A DNA stretch of 64,000 bases from Ypsolopha sequella (GCA_934047225.1 OW203991.1:1426001-1490000); one strand, 5' to 3'. Positions 42,177 through 53,420 are shown, counted from the stretch's first letter. Notes: generated from the letters alone by a model not told the origin. Made by a program: numbers and translations.

Positions 42177-42437
42177 TCATGCGCCGGTGTCCCTCTCCGC
42201 CGCTATTTGTGTCGGCAGTAGTTGGTCGATGTGGCGCTTCCAGATAACCCCTGAGTCTGTTCTAATAAGATAATGGAGTTTTCCAAGCCTTTGGGAGAAT
42301 GTTCCGAATGTCCATCGGCAATGACTCTGATCGTAATTGCGGGCTTGAACTCTCTGTCCTACGTCAAAGAATCTAATTTGACAGATTGAGGTGTTAGAAT
42401 GTTGTCTCAGATTCGGTGTATTTTTAACTCCAAACAT
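42177..42437 (-). pseudogene. Mag-like pol C-terminus (after the integrase core)
   Basis: 86 codons ending near the 3' LTR. 'QRVQARNYDQSHCRWTFGTF' and 'LGKLHYLIRTDSGVIWKRHI' followed by 'DQLLP' match the small C-terminal domain found after integrase in Mag/gypsy polyproteins. The catalytic integrase core is missing because of the internal deletion. This piece is not contiguous in meaning with the RT end at 42462. Confidence 0.8.
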
Positions 42438-42461
42438 CAGTCTATTTACTTTAAAAGCGCC

Positions 42462-44132
42462 TTAATGCGTACTTAGTGTTTGTAGTAAAGCGCTTTCTTC
42501 ATCCATCATCATATTTAAGTAGGCTTGGCTAATATCTAGGGTGCAGAATACTTCACCACCATTCATTTCTGTGAATATGTCCTCAATTATAGGTATGGGA
42601 TATTGTTCATCTTTAATGACTTTATTCAAAGTAACTTTGTAGTCTGCGCATAAGCAAATGTCTCCGTTAGATTTAGGGACTGGAACTATAGGTGTACCCC
42701 ATTCAGCGTTATCAACTTTAGTAATTATCCCTTCTTTTACCAATCTATCAAGTTCGTCATCAACTTTTGATTTGATAGCGTAAGGTATGCGTCTCGGTTT
42801 GATAAAAATTGGGGATGCATTTTCTTGAACAGTGATGTGGGCTTTGTAATTTGGAATACAACCAAGTGTACCGGTAAATACACTGGAATATTCTTTAAGT
42901 AATTCCTCTAGCTTGGGGTAGTAATTAGCGTTCACTGTCTTTATTTCAGCCAGATCAAGAGATATTTCTCGAATCCAAGATCTTCCGAAAATAGAGTCCA
43001 CATCTTGTTTAATAATGTAAAGTTTACCATGAAATCTTTGGTTTTTGTAATTGCATTTGACGTATGCTACTCCGATTGGTTTAATAATTTCGCCAGTGTA
43101 CGTTTTCATTCTAATGTCAGTTTTGAAAATGTTATTATCAAGGCCCAGCAGTTTGAAGTTTTTTAGTGACATTGAAGATAGGGCCGCACCGGTGTCTAGT
43201 TCCATGCAAGTCTTTTTGTTCTCGATGTGTAGGGTGATCATGAATTTGTCTGTTTCCTCCGATCTGATCGAATTTATGTTGCAAATTTCATCTTCACTGG
43301 AGTCTTCAATATCAGATGTATTTTCAATTTGGTGTACTTGTCTTGCCCGTTGAAGGCAGACTCGTGCGAGGTGGCCCTTGCGTTTGCAATGGTTACACAT
43401 GTCGTTAATGTATTTACATTTATTTGCCTTATGTTCATCATCACCACAACGGAAACATTTTCCTTTCAGGTCTCGAATTGTTGGTTGAGATGGGAGAAAG
43501 GGTAATTTCTTTTTTATTATCTTTACAGGGGCCGTATTATTTTTAGTTGTAATGATGTTGTTGTCTTGTTTAGCTATCTCAATTGCTGTCGCTGTTCTCA
43601 GCATTTGATGTAATTTCATCTCTGTGGGATCTTCAAGTATTTTAGTGCGAATATCATTATCTTTTAAGCCTCTAATGAACTGAAGTAGAAGAAAGCTGTT
43701 GCAGGTTGACTTTTGACAATTTTCGCATGAAAAGTTGCAATCTAGCGCTAGGTGTTTCAGAGCTGCCATGTATTGTTTTATTGATTCGTCATCTTGCTGC
43801 ACTCTGTTTATAAACTGATGCTGTCTTGCCCAAATTGTTGGTTGAGGATCAATGTATTCTTGTAGTACTTTTGTTAGGTCATCATAGTTCATGTTACGTG
43901 GATCTTCCGGTGCGCATAGATCGTAGGCTGTTTGATGCAATTCCGGTGAAAGTGCATTTAAAAGTATATAAACTTTTTGGTCAGATTCTTTGTAATTGTT
44001 CAGACTAGCGTACAGTTCAAGCCGTCTAATGAAATTTTTAAATGTTTCGTCAGGACGTAGTGGTTGGAACGGAAGCTTAGGTGGGGTCGAATGTGTATTT
44101 GTAGAAGGTGTAACCATTGAAGTAGACCCCAC
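42462..44132 (-). CDS. Mag-like gag-protease-RT (truncated polyprotein)
   Basis: 556 codons from the GTG at 44132-44130; the first ATG in frame is codon 6 (44117-44115), and the frame is open further upstream to the LTR edge. Gag occupies roughly residues 20-210 ('LYASLNNYKESDQKVYILLN', 'FIRGLKDNDIRTKILEDP'). Two CCHC knuckles follow: CFRCGDDEHKANKC and CNHCKRKGHLARVC. The aspartic protease active site is 'MELDTGAALSSMS', followed by 'VDSIFGRSWIRE'. RT starts with 'PRRIPYAIKSKVDDELDRLV', 'GIITKVDNAEWGTPIV', 'YPIPIIEDIFTEMNGGEVF' and 'LDISQAYL' (first catalytic Asp), then ends abruptly at 'SALLQTLSTH'. The YxDD box, RNase H and integrase core are absent. Gag and protease look intact, so particles might form, but copying would need another element. 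Confidence 0.92.
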   Translation of the reverse strand: MGSTSMVTPSTNTHSTPPKLPFQPLRPDETFKNFIRRLELYASLNNYKESDQKVYILLNALSPELHQTAYDLCAPEDPRNMNYDDLTKVLQEYIDPQPTIWARQHQFINRVQQDDESIKQYMAALKHLALDCNFSCENCQKSTCNSFLLLQFIRGLKDNDIRTKILEDPTEMKLHQMLRTATAIEIAKQDNNIITTKNNTAPVKIIKKKLPFLPSQPTIRDLKGKCFRCGDDEHKANKCKYINDMCNHCKRKGHLARVCLQRARQVHQIENTSDIEDSSEDEICNINSIRSEETDKFMITLHIENKKTCMELDTGAALSSMSLKNFKLLGLDNNIFKTDIRMKTYTGEIIKPIGVAYVKCNYKNQRFHGKLYIIKQDVDSIFGRSWIREISLDLAEIKTVNANYYPKLEELLKEYSSVFTGTLGCIPNYKAHITVQENASPIFIKPRRIPYAIKSKVDDELDRLVKEGIITKVDNAEWGTPIVPVPKSNGDICLCADYKVTLNKVIKDEQYPIPIIEDIFTEMNGGEVFCTLDISQAYLNMMMDEESALLQTLSTH

Positions 44133-44191
44133 GTCGCTAACCCCTTTTATAAAATCTTGTAATTTGACTCTTAGTGTTGTAATGTTTTCAG

Positions 44192-44308
44192 TTTTAAATA
44201 TGCAAGAAAACTATTTTATTCCGTAATATCATTGTAACAAATTTATTTACATAACGTGACAGATGTCTCATTTGAATTTTGAAAAGAACCGAGCATAGAG
44301 ATCTATCA
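44192..44308 (-). repeat. Mag-like element LTR (5' LTR in element orientation)
   Basis: 117 bp, one mismatch with 42036-42152, adjoining GATGG at 44309-44313. I could not match the following bases to a particular tRNA primer. Confidence 0.93.
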
Positions 44309-44313
44309 GATGG

Positions 44314-45714
44314 ATAGATATGCCTATCATATATAAACATATAGACAAATACGTTTTTTATATAATCTTAAATTAAAATTGAAAGCTCTTGTAAATAGTA
44401 TTTAATCGATACTCTCGTAATCATACTCTTGGATGACCTAATCTTTTCTCAGCTATACACAATCGCAATCTGCCAGCTATAAAAAGATTCCGGTGATTAT
44501 TCTTTTGTTTCAAATTTCATCTTTATTACAATGAATTATAATTAAAAACCGAAATGCATAAGTCAAGCAGTTAGCCGCTTTTCATCTACGGATGGTGAAT
44601 CCGTAGTATCTAGTGAAGTACCTATTGCATTTAAATTCATATTGACGGAACCTTTACATGGCTTTAGACAGACAGTGTACTTGACAAAGTCATCTCCGTT
44701 TATCATTTGAGAATTTTAAGAGTCCTGAATGTAGCTTACATTGAGTACCTCATTTTGCATCAAGTAGAATTGAACTCTATGACGTTTAATTATTGTTTCA
44801 AATAGCGTGCATTAAGTCATACACAGACCACTAAGTCATTAGACATCTTATCAATCACGTGACAAAAAAGGATACTGTGTAAGAAAACAGAGATAGGATA
44901 GTATGGAATGATATTTGTATTGTAGTGAAATTGCACTTATATGTTGGCGAAAAAGGTGTGCCTTCCTTACGACGTCTATGAGGTCAGTGGTCTGTGGAGT
45001 CGTGGCTGCTATGATTAACGAAGCATCGCGCGCTCTCAAAAATGGCTTGTGACTCTCGAAAAAGATTTATTACGTCAAAAATAATTATAGTTTTTAAAAA
45101 TGTAAATCCCTGTGAACGTTTTGAAATCAGTAATTAACAGTCCTTACATCTTGGGATAAAATTATACGGAAAAACATTTACTCAAACAGATCTAAAGAAC
45201 CCTTATACCTATATAATAACACACACAATTTAGACTAAACACTCCGACTTAAATGGTTTGTTAACAAATATACACACACACACATTTACAGATACGTTAT
45301 GAAAGGAATAATTTGAAAATACATACAAACACAAGCATAAATTACAGGTAACTTAGAAAGTATTTTATTTGCTTTAGCTTTGTTACAGTTTTTACTTTCT
45401 AGGATGATGTCGATGTCACCCAACATTTCATTATATTATGCCGGAGAGTGAGATTTAATCGGTTTTACAGTAGTTCGTTCGACTCGTACTAATATGAAAT
45501 ATTAGCGAATTGTGAAGAGAGGAGGAGCGTGGTATTTTTGGTATTTTGAAAATAATAGTTCCAGCAGGTGTAGACAATCTTGTTTGCTGTTTACGAGTTT
45601 ATATAGTAAGGTAGCATCAATGAGTTTACGTCGAATAGTTAGGGTAAATATGTTATGTCGAGAAGCGGAAGAAGTTGGTCAGTATAATAATTAACTGCTC
45701 TATAATAAATGGCT
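44314..45714. other. No gene seen
   Basis: AT-rich. A hairpin CTACGGAT-GGTGA-ATCCGTAG lies at 44587-44607, and a short (CA)n run near 45281. Short frames at 44851-45039 and 45512-45694 have no recognisable content. Confidence 0.35.
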
Positions 45715-46370
45715 TTAGGGCGATGGTATGTAAAGTTTTAACGTCCTTGTCACTCCATATGCGAAAAAGCCCTCAGTGCAAGAGGGAAGCATTCGAGATA
45801 AAGTGGCAAAAATACGGTTTTTTATTAATAAAAAATGTACTAAAGTTGCTATCAAAATTTCATTTAACCAGCCCCCCTATTCTGTATCTTTAGTTGCCAA
45901 CTGAACTAAGTGCCTGTCATAAAAATCATAGATAAATACTGAAATTTCAAAATTGCCTTTAGTGGGTATTGAACTATTAACAATCTGTGTCGTCACTTCA
46001 AGTGCGAACATATCCTTAGGAAACCGGAATTCGATAGTATATCTATGTTTTTGATGATAGACACCCAGTCCAGAAGGCAACTAGAGATACATAATAGGCC
46101 CGCTGGTTAGATACTGTTAAAACCCATCTAATAAAATACAATTACAGTCCATATGTTATTCACATAGTCCATATATCATTCATATAGTTCATACGTTAAT
46201 ATATCCACAAATTCACAATTACAGTCCATACGTCATTCCAAATTGTCAAACCAGGAGAATTGGTGACGAAAAAGACCACATTTCAATAAATATTTGTATC
46301 GAGCCGAATTGCTCCAATCGCGTTTTTGTTTAACAGGCCCCTAGAAAAAGATTCCAAAAATAGTATACTA
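45715..46370 (-). repeat. Repeat family C, copy 2, inverted, with nested MITE
   Basis: The minus strand reads 'agatgggttttaac', 'gaaattttgatag', 'ttaataaaaaaccg' and 'tgcactgagggc', in the same order as 18655-19020. The match is interrupted by the ~235-bp MITE at 45871-46105. Confidence 0.75.
45871..46105. mobile_element. MITE with TIR CCTATT(C/A)TGTATCT(T/C)TAG
   Basis: CCTATTCTGTATCTTTAGTT at the left and the complement of AACTAGAGATACATAATAGG at the right pair with two mismatches. The surrounding 'aaccagc' also mirrors. It splits family C between 'gtatcta' and 'atgaaattttgatag'. The 67-codon minus-strand frame inside (45877-46080) is protein-like in composition but entirely within the repeat. 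Confidence 0.75.
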
Positions 46371-47635
46371 TTTTATCAAAATAATACATATATATATATA
46401 TATATATATGTAAATATGTAGATATGCAAGTTCTAAAAGTGATTTTTTTTTTCCGGAGTGTCTTAACGGTCCGTTTCGCCAAACATGCTCTCGCGTTTGG
46501 ACAATTTAACATATTAAAACAAAATATTTTTAACAACTAAAATTTTTTAGATTTGACACAAGCATCATAATCATCAAGAAAAAAATACGGAAAGGTCACT
46601 AAAATCACGAAAAACGTAATTTGGCGTTGCAAACAGATTTTTTTTTTCTTTTGTTCCAAACTGAAATATTTTTATATTTTATCCAATTTAAAGTAATATT
46701 TGAATAATAACGGTTTAAAGTACACGGTATGGATGGAACTTTAAATTTTTTTCATGCATGGCGTAACACTAGTCCTCAACTTTGGTACGTATATATTTCA
46801 GAGTGATTTATAAATTATTATTGATATAACAGTACAGGATCATGCGAAGCAACGTAAGGTATTACAGCGCTGTGATTGGCAACGTATCGCTTCACGACAT
46901 TTTTTCACATCTGGAAGTATGTAGTAATTAATTATTTTCAACTTCTATGTATATTTTGGCTCGCTTAATACACACATATATTTGAATAAAAAGATAATTC
47001 CCATTTTATTATTCACAAAATACTTATACTATCTTGAAAAATTTCTTACTTTTGACAAAGATTTTTGTAACTTCCATGTTAAATAATTAGAATATATTTT
47101 AACCATAATATAATTTTTTTGTATGACAAGGACTACACTGAACAAAAAAAAGCTTTTCAGAACGCAATTTTTGTGAGAAATGAATTGGTTCGAGGTTCCA
47201 CTGGAGCAGTTGCCGAAATGAAAAGAAAATAACAATTGAACAAGCTATGGAGGGAGGAATGAACGAGGTTCTTAAATGGCGGCCATTTTGGATTAAGTAG
47301 CTTTGCGGTGCAGGAATAAAGTTGTTTGTTAAAAGATTATGAGCTTGAAAACGCTTTGTTACTGGCTTTTACAGTGTAGTAAAAGATAAGGTGCATATAT
47401 AGAATAAATTAAGTATCTTTAGTGTTTAGTAAGGTAATTTTAATTTGTAGTTTTTTAAACTTCTTTGTAAACTATATTCTTTTGTGTATTTTTTCCATAT
47501 TGTAGTGTAAAGTTTTACTCCTTTTTGTTTATAATTACTTGGCAAATGTTGTGTATACCTATAAGTGGTGCATGTATCAGAATATTTAATAGTAGTTTAT
47601 GCTACTAGGGCGAAAAGGAATAAATGATGAGGTGT
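46371..47635. other. No gene seen; (TA)n microsatellite
   Basis: A (TA)n tract lies at 46387-46410. 'gcaacgtaaggtattacagc' and similar single-copy AT-rich text otherwise. No coding motif. Confidence 0.35.
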
Positions 47636-47639
47636 ACAA

Positions 47640-47975
47640 GCGTAGCGAGTGTTTTAAACGTAACCGAGTAATTTATTGCTTTTACGCCCGTGTATCATAC
47701 TACGTTTTTCAATGCATAGTGTGAGGAAATGAAAACAAATATAATCTTGTGAACTTTGAATTATGATTGGCTCAAAAGGATTGTATCCAGAGCCGTTAAA
47801 CAGTGGAAAAAAAAGTATAACATCTATGGTACACAGGAAAGGCTGCAGGTTAGCCAACCATTGCAAACAAATTAAAAAAAAATAATAATAAAGCCCTAGG
47901 GCAAAACAATCGACTTTCTGTTCGGTTTTGATGCATAAAAAGTGGGCCTTTACGAGCACTTGCATTGAAAAAAAT
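47640..47975 (+). repeat. Repeat family H, uninterrupted copy
   Basis: 'aataataataaagccctagg', 'cgactttctgttcgg', 'ttttgatgcataaaaagtgg' and 'gcctttacgagcacttgcat' at 47881-47968 recur, split by a family F insertion, at 50300-50341 and 50873-50918. The start of the family is uncertain. Confidence 0.6.
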
Positions 47976-48240
47976 TGTAAGCGCTTTTTAAATGTAACAA
48001 TACGTATGCTGTTGGTGTACCTTTTTAAATAAATAAATAAATATTTGCTTTTGAGGTATGGTTATAGAGTATGTTTGTAGAAAACCAAACGCCTATGTAG
48101 GTATATACTATGTACTTTCAAATGAATACGAAAATCTTGTGGGAGGTTTACATGATATTTACTTTTTTCCTCCGGTTTTATTTGGCTTTTCATAATTTTG
48201 GTCATCTCGAAGAAAATTCCCTATTTCTCGCATTAAAGCC

Positions 48241-48511
48241 GATACACAAGGTGAATTTGTGAACATCGTCCAAATTCATACTTGAGCCTTGGTAAGTGAT
48301 CAGCATCATGAACCAATAACGAATTTTGTAAAATAAATAAAATGAAATTTTGAATTCCCATAGTGATTCGCTCAGGACTAGGAGTGAATTACTATGGGAA
48401 GTCGAAATTTCATTCAACGAATTTCACAGAAATTTTTATCGATTCATGATACTGATCACTTACCAAGGCTTCAGTATGAATTTGGATGATGATCAAAAAG
48501 TCACCTTGTAT
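48241..48511. mobile_element. Fold-back MITE, ~271 bp
   Basis: The arms ('acaaggtga', 'catcgtccaaattcatact', 'agccttggtaagtgatcag') reappear inverted at 48440-48511 and stay complementary for about 110 bp, with an AT-rich centre. The ends TACACAAGG / CCTTGTA leave a TA flank, as in mariner-like MITEs. Confidence 0.85.
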
Positions 48512-48782
48512 TAGATTAAGACATAAGTTATCCCACTATGAAAGTTTCATTCGATTTACAGATTATTACTGATGGGTGTTAAGATGAATTTTCGAAAGCC
48601 GGAAACTGGCGATAGTACTCGTCCATACGAACAACTTTTACAATGGAAACAATCCTCGAAACTTGAAGAAAAAATTTGTAAAAAATCATCTGTTCCATGT
48701 AAAAGTTACAAAGCTACCAAAATATATGAAACAACTGGTTATTTTTTCTCGATTTGCCAATTTTTTTTTCAAGAAAGTTTGT

Positions 48783-49140
48783 TTATATCCATCCATCAGC
48801 CTAGTTCGTCCACTGTTGGACATAAGCCTTTCCAGGACTTTACCACTCTCGGCGGTCATCCTGGAAGAATTGCCCATACTCACACACGCTGGGTAGGCGG
48901 GTTGGTGAGCGCGGTGCTGGAACCCTCACACCAGTGACGCCGCTGCCCGTCACCAGTCTGTTTCATATAAGACCCGGCTATTGGGGATGGATATACAGCC
49001 ATCCATCGATCCCAGGCATGGTGGGCCTCCTAGTCTTTTGCCTGTGAGCTGTCCTCTTACTCTCCCCCGAATTACTTCGAAGGGGTCTCCAAGTAAGATG
49101 GTGGTACCTCCACAGTCGAGCCCGGCATCAGCTCTACCAC
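48783..49140 (-). mobile_element. RTE-tailed non-autonomous repeat, best full-length copy
   Basis: About 350 bp. On the minus strand it reads 'gtggtagagctgatgccggg', 'ctcgactgtggaggtaccac', the CCTTCGAAG...TTCGGGGG hairpin, 'cctgggatcgatggatggc', 'gcagcggcgtcactggtg' and 'gtccaacagtggacgaacta', ending 'ggctgatggatgg'. It is a convenient family reference. The minus-strand RTE tail and the absence of any open frame point to mobilisation by RTE enzymes. Confidence 0.88.
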
Positions 49141-50288
49141 GTTATTTATATAAGTGAATACTAACGCCAGTTTCAGACTTCCGAAACTTCATCAATGTTT
49201 GTCTTGAAAAATTTGCTAAAGTTGGGTTCTTTGATTGAAAATACGAATTTTCAAGTTATGTGTCATTTGAAATTTTTTTTTGACTGGAAACTGGCGTGTT
49301 ACAATCCCAGATATTAGTTATTATATCCTCTCAAAAAAATTCCACCAAGTTTGATTAGTTATTTTCAAAAATATGATCGAACTCCGATTGTATGAAGCGT
49401 GCTCGCAGTTCGCAGGCCAATCCTCAGAACCAATCAACCCATAAAAGCAATTATTAAATTAAAACAATGGATAACAATACGTCAAACGTTAACATGCATA
49501 AGTAATGGTTTTAACCGATGAAGATAACAAACAAACCAATTTTCGGGTAAATATATTTAACTAGTTCCTTTATACGGACCTTCCTCTAATAAAGTTGCTT
49601 ATTCCTTATTCAATGCAACCGGGATTGGTCCCAACCTACTCAGAAATAACAAAAAATAAAGTGAAATAAAACCCCTCGCGAATGGAGATGGAAAGAAAAC
49701 GATATTAGAGAAAGGAGGTGAAATAACGGACGATCATAATGGAAAGTTGATATTTTTTTCACATTTTCATATACAACCATACGCATGTGAATTCATTTCG
49801 CTTCGTATTTGTGTAAGTATATAATTTCTTCAAGAATTCGGTGAAATATAACCTTTCGAGTGTTGTATCTGGTTGGTGGTAACTATTACGTGAGCAGAGT
49901 TCAATACAATACAATGAAATATAGCTTTATCGTCACAGTACAAAAGAAAAGAATACAATAAATTGAACTTCAAAATACGAATACAAAAGGTAAGTACAAA
50001 TAGGCGGTCTTATCGCTTAAAGCGATCTCTTCCTGACAACATTTAGATTGAACAAATTGTACGATAGGATTGCTGAAGAGTCGGTGTACATGTAAAATAA
50101 GGTATTTAAAATAGAAGCAAAAATATATAAATAATAGTACATACACATAACTACATACATAAATTATACAACGTGTAACAGAAAGGTGTAACCATATTTG
50201 AAGAGCTTATTCAGTCAATGGCATAGAACAACTTTTACTATGGAACAAACACAGTATCTCAAAAAAAAAATCGAATGTTTAATAGAAA
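49141..50288. other. No gene seen
   Basis: AT-rich with short near-duplicates ('aatacaatacaatg', 'aaaagaatacaataa') around 49905-49990. No gene or TIR identified. Confidence 0.35.
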
Positions 50289-50925
50289 CATGCAATGCAA
50301 AATAATAATAAAGCCCTAGGTCAAAATAATCGACTTTCTGTTCGGTTGTGTTTTTCTTTTTTCATTAACCTGAATTCCTGCTGTCTTGTATTTTCTTATC
50401 CCTATGTATAAGTTTATGTTAAAAAAAAAAGACATGATCTTGCCATGTTTCTTGCCCGTTCTTCTTAGCAAGACTAATCGAATGGGCGGAGGTAGGCATG
50501 TATTTATATATGTAACCTATTACTATGTAGTATATAGGATGGGATTTGGTCGGCCGCCTGGATTCGTGCTGGGGGCTCGGTTGGTGATCATTGAACCTTG
50601 TTCCTGGTCCCTGGCCGGGTCTCCAGTATGGGTTTGGGCGGTTGATTGGATTTCACCTTGTATAATTATATTTTACCTATAATTTTAATCGTATATATAT
50701 TGCTACATAAATTAGATAAACATTTATTATTATTTAATCTAAGTAGTTCATGTACATTTATTATTTTATTACATATATTTTTATAAGATTTAAATTTAAC
50801 TTGTGAAACGTGTATTATATATACCTACTCGTACTTTGCAAAATAAACTTTTTGAATTTTGAATTTGAATTTTGTTTTGATGCATTAAAAGTGGGCCTTT
50901 ACGAGCACTTGCATTGAATATATAT
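50289..50925 (+). mobile_element. Family H copy interrupted by family F LINE 3' end
   Basis: Family H runs to 'cgactttctgttcggtt' (about 50345) and resumes with 'ttttgatgcattaaaagtgg' at about 50875. In between is family F ('tgtattttcttatccc' ... 'gactaatcgaatgggcggag' ... 'gcaaaataaactttttgaat' and a TTTTGAA tail). The uninterrupted family H copy at 47881-47972 is the empty site. No long target duplication is visible. Confidence 0.8.
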
Positions 50926-50934
50926 AATTGAAAA

Positions 50935-51300
50935 ATAGTATTTTGTGCAACTGTAACATAATTTGAGACATTGGGACACTAGTGCTTGTTTATGAAACGA
51001 ACGAAGTGAATTTTGCAATAATTTTGCACTCGTGTCCCAATGTCTGATTATGTTCAGTTGCACACAATACTTCATCTACGACAATCTCACTAAAAATGAG
51101 GAGAAGACATTCGTTCATGAACCTTGGGTGCGTTGTCCCGGTAATGCTGTCTTGAAAGCCAATCTGGGTAAAGAGGGCGTGGCTGAATAAAATCGGGACT
51201 TCATTTTCGTCTCTGTTGTTAATTGGGTCTCTAGCGGTCTTGTAATAAAATGAGCCAATCGCAGCGCAGAATCGTGGTGTTATAAATAATGTCATATTAT
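50935..51300. mobile_element. Repeat family E, uninterrupted copy
   Basis: 'tagtattttgtgcaactgta' at 50938 and 'tcagttgcacacaatact' at 51054-51071 are inverted, and 'acattgggacac' / 'gtgtcccaatgt' pair inside. The right part ('tctctagcggtcttgtaata', 'aatcgtggtgttataaa') continues to match 12770-13245. Confidence 0.7.
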
Positions 51301-51995
51301 AACATCTGATATATAAACAATCTAGGTACTTATAAAACTGCATTTGATGTTGCAATTGTATGGGAGTTGATAAAATCAAAAATTCAAGATAAAACAACAA
51401 ATTTTCATTTAATAACTGCAGCAACAAATAATGAATGTTCCCAAATTGTTACTGATTAAAAACATGTTAATTTTATCAAGGATTTTTAATTGTATATAAG
51501 GCTGGTATTATACTTGGACAGGACCTAGTCAGTACCGAAAAAAACATGGAATTTTTTTATATGAGTCCCAAGCGATAAGAACGTTAAGACGTGAATCAAC
51601 ATTAAATTTAACTTTACTCTTTTATAAACATAGTATGACAGATTACAGAGTACATATATCTGAAATAAGTCGATAGTGCTTGAAACACTGTATTCGAACT
51701 GTCGATGAATCATAAAATAAAACCTGGCTCCCAGTGAGATCTGTGGGACTTCGCAAATCCTGCCTCAGAGATTTTTGTTGCCAGACTTGGCTAATTTCGA
51801 TTTTATCTGCTGTTTAGGTTTTTTACTTTCCTTTGTGATCTTTGATCTAAATCTTAAGATTTTTTCTCGAAATTAAATCACTAATATCTTTGTCGTTCGA
51901 GGGGGAATCAGGCTGCAAACATGCTTAAATAGTATGTATATAATAGTATGTATGTATATGAAACTCTGTTTTTGTTATAATATCTTCAATTTAAT
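51301..51995. other. No gene seen
   Basis: AT-rich single-copy-looking sequence without recognisable features. Confidence 0.35.
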
Positions 51996-52290
51996 TAAGT
52001 TTCAATTAAATCAGATCTAACTCTTAATTTAGACCTTATGTTAGAAATCATTACTAATTAATTAAATCGGATCTTAGTCTTAATTTAGACCTTGTGTTAG
52101 ACCTCATTACTAATTAATTAAATCGGATCTTAGTCTTGATTTAGACCTTGTGTTAGACCTCATTACTAATTAATTAAATCGGATCTTAGTCTTGATTTAG
52201 ACCTTGTGTTAGACCTCATTACTAATTAATTAAATCGGATCTTAGTCTTGATTTAGACCTTGTGTTAGACCTCATTACTAATTAACTAAG
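51996..52290. repeat. 56-bp tandem repeat, ~5 units
   Basis: The unit contains 'attactaattaattaaatcg', 'gatcttagtcttgatttaga' and 'ccttgtgttagacctc'. The first unit is most diverged (caga.ctaactcttaattt, ttagaaat), and the later ones are nearly identical. Confidence 0.93.
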
Positions 52291-53265
52291 CCATCTCATT
52301 CCAGATATTTTGTAGTTTATCATATTTTTTTAAACTAACAAATGATTTAAATTAATTAAACCGAAACCTAATCGCGGCTTTTCAAGGTCACCAGCTGTAG
52401 TTGTCCTCTTAAAAGGGAGTAGAACCCAAGCTACTATGTAATAGTCTAACATTCAAACGACTGTGCTACCTACCGCTTGTACAATATATACGATCCATGT
52501 GAACTTTACGATAAATAAAACTGGCAACACTGCAGTGAATTAAAGGGCTCTTTGAAGGAGCTCCAGGTTTTATAGCCAACGTCTGGAGCATTTCCAATAA
52601 ACTCTATCTCTACGACCGAATTTCAATCTTAGGTCAACGTTAAAGAATCCGTTTTAGATTGGAAGCTTTAGAATAATTCTTGATTTCAGGTGCGCTTCAA
52701 TTACCAATATCCACTATAATAGATTATGTATATAGTAAAAGTAATATTCATGTAGTCATATAAAACTGCTGATAATAAAAGACCAAGTATATTTAGTAAT
52801 TTAAATAAATTCAGAGTATTTTTCAAGTTTAAGTGTTTTGAAACTCATACTTTGAAACGAGATACATGAGTGAATAATTCACAAAACATGGGAGTGTTTT
52901 GGACGATTTATTTTTGGCTCAAGATTAATGCCTTCGAATTCCCAACGAGCCTTTTGTTCTTGAGAGTTGATTCCGGATTGTTTGATAAATCTGGAATGTT
53001 TTAGCTTTTAGGTTTTGATCAAGTTCACAGATTTATGAACCATTTTCTCGGAGTAATGCCGCGTTTTTACTACATATTTGAAGGTATAACTTGCTCTGTT
53101 CAAACGTTTTATTTTTAAGGCACATTTTATTTGGTACTCAGAATATATTTCGATATCGACTAGGCTACTTGGAAAATCTTTAAACTATGGTGTTATTTTC
53201 AAACTTTTGTTGTAATACACGTACCTACTACTGTCTCAAATTCTACAGGGGTAGGCAAAACTATA
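52291..53265. other. No gene seen; tRNA-like B-box relic
   Basis: The minus strand at about 52423-52480 reads 'ggtaggtagcacagtcg' ... 'gggttctactccc', reminiscent of A and B boxes but too decayed to call. The rest is AT-rich. Confidence 0.3.
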
Positions 53266-53267
53266 GT

Positions 53268-53420
53268 TTATACTTGCAATTGTCGGCACTTGGTGAAACT
53301 TGGAAATTATCTTAAAGAAAATATTCTTGCACACAGTTTCACTATTATTTTTTATCTCCCCACATTACACCCAACCGGTTTCGAATATTAAATTCATTTT
53401 CACGGGTTTTTTGGGTCTTA
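53268..53420 (+). repeat. Relative of the 57836 hairpin element, not palindromic
   Basis: 'tttatacttgcaattgtcgg', 'cacttggtgaaacttg', 'cagtttcact', 'caaccggtttcg' and 'attcattttcacgggtt' align with 57838-57970. The mirrored half seen there is absent here. Confidence 0.6.

Larger units (their letters stand above)
42036..44308 (-). mobile_element. Mag-like Ty3/gypsy retrotransposon, internally deleted
   Basis: Two 117-bp LTRs (42036-42152 and 44192-44308) flank a minus-strand gag-pol reading frame. The 5-bp flank GATGG occurs on both sides (42031-42035, 44309-44313), in the (GATG)n tail of the RTE. The LTRs differ at one position (gaaTcgag/gaaCcgag). Gag, protease and the start of RT are present; most of RT, RNase H and integrase are deleted, and then the integrase end resumes. 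Such short LTRs are characteristic of the Mag lineage. It would need proteins in trans to move. Confidence 0.92.

Noticed and set aside
45877..46080. Possible terminal exon of the host gene starting at 54087 (67-codon minus frame after TCTCTAG)
   Set aside because: The phase does not match: the first exon ends in phase 1, and joining it here gives an early stop. The segment also lies between MITE terminal repeats nested in repeat family C.
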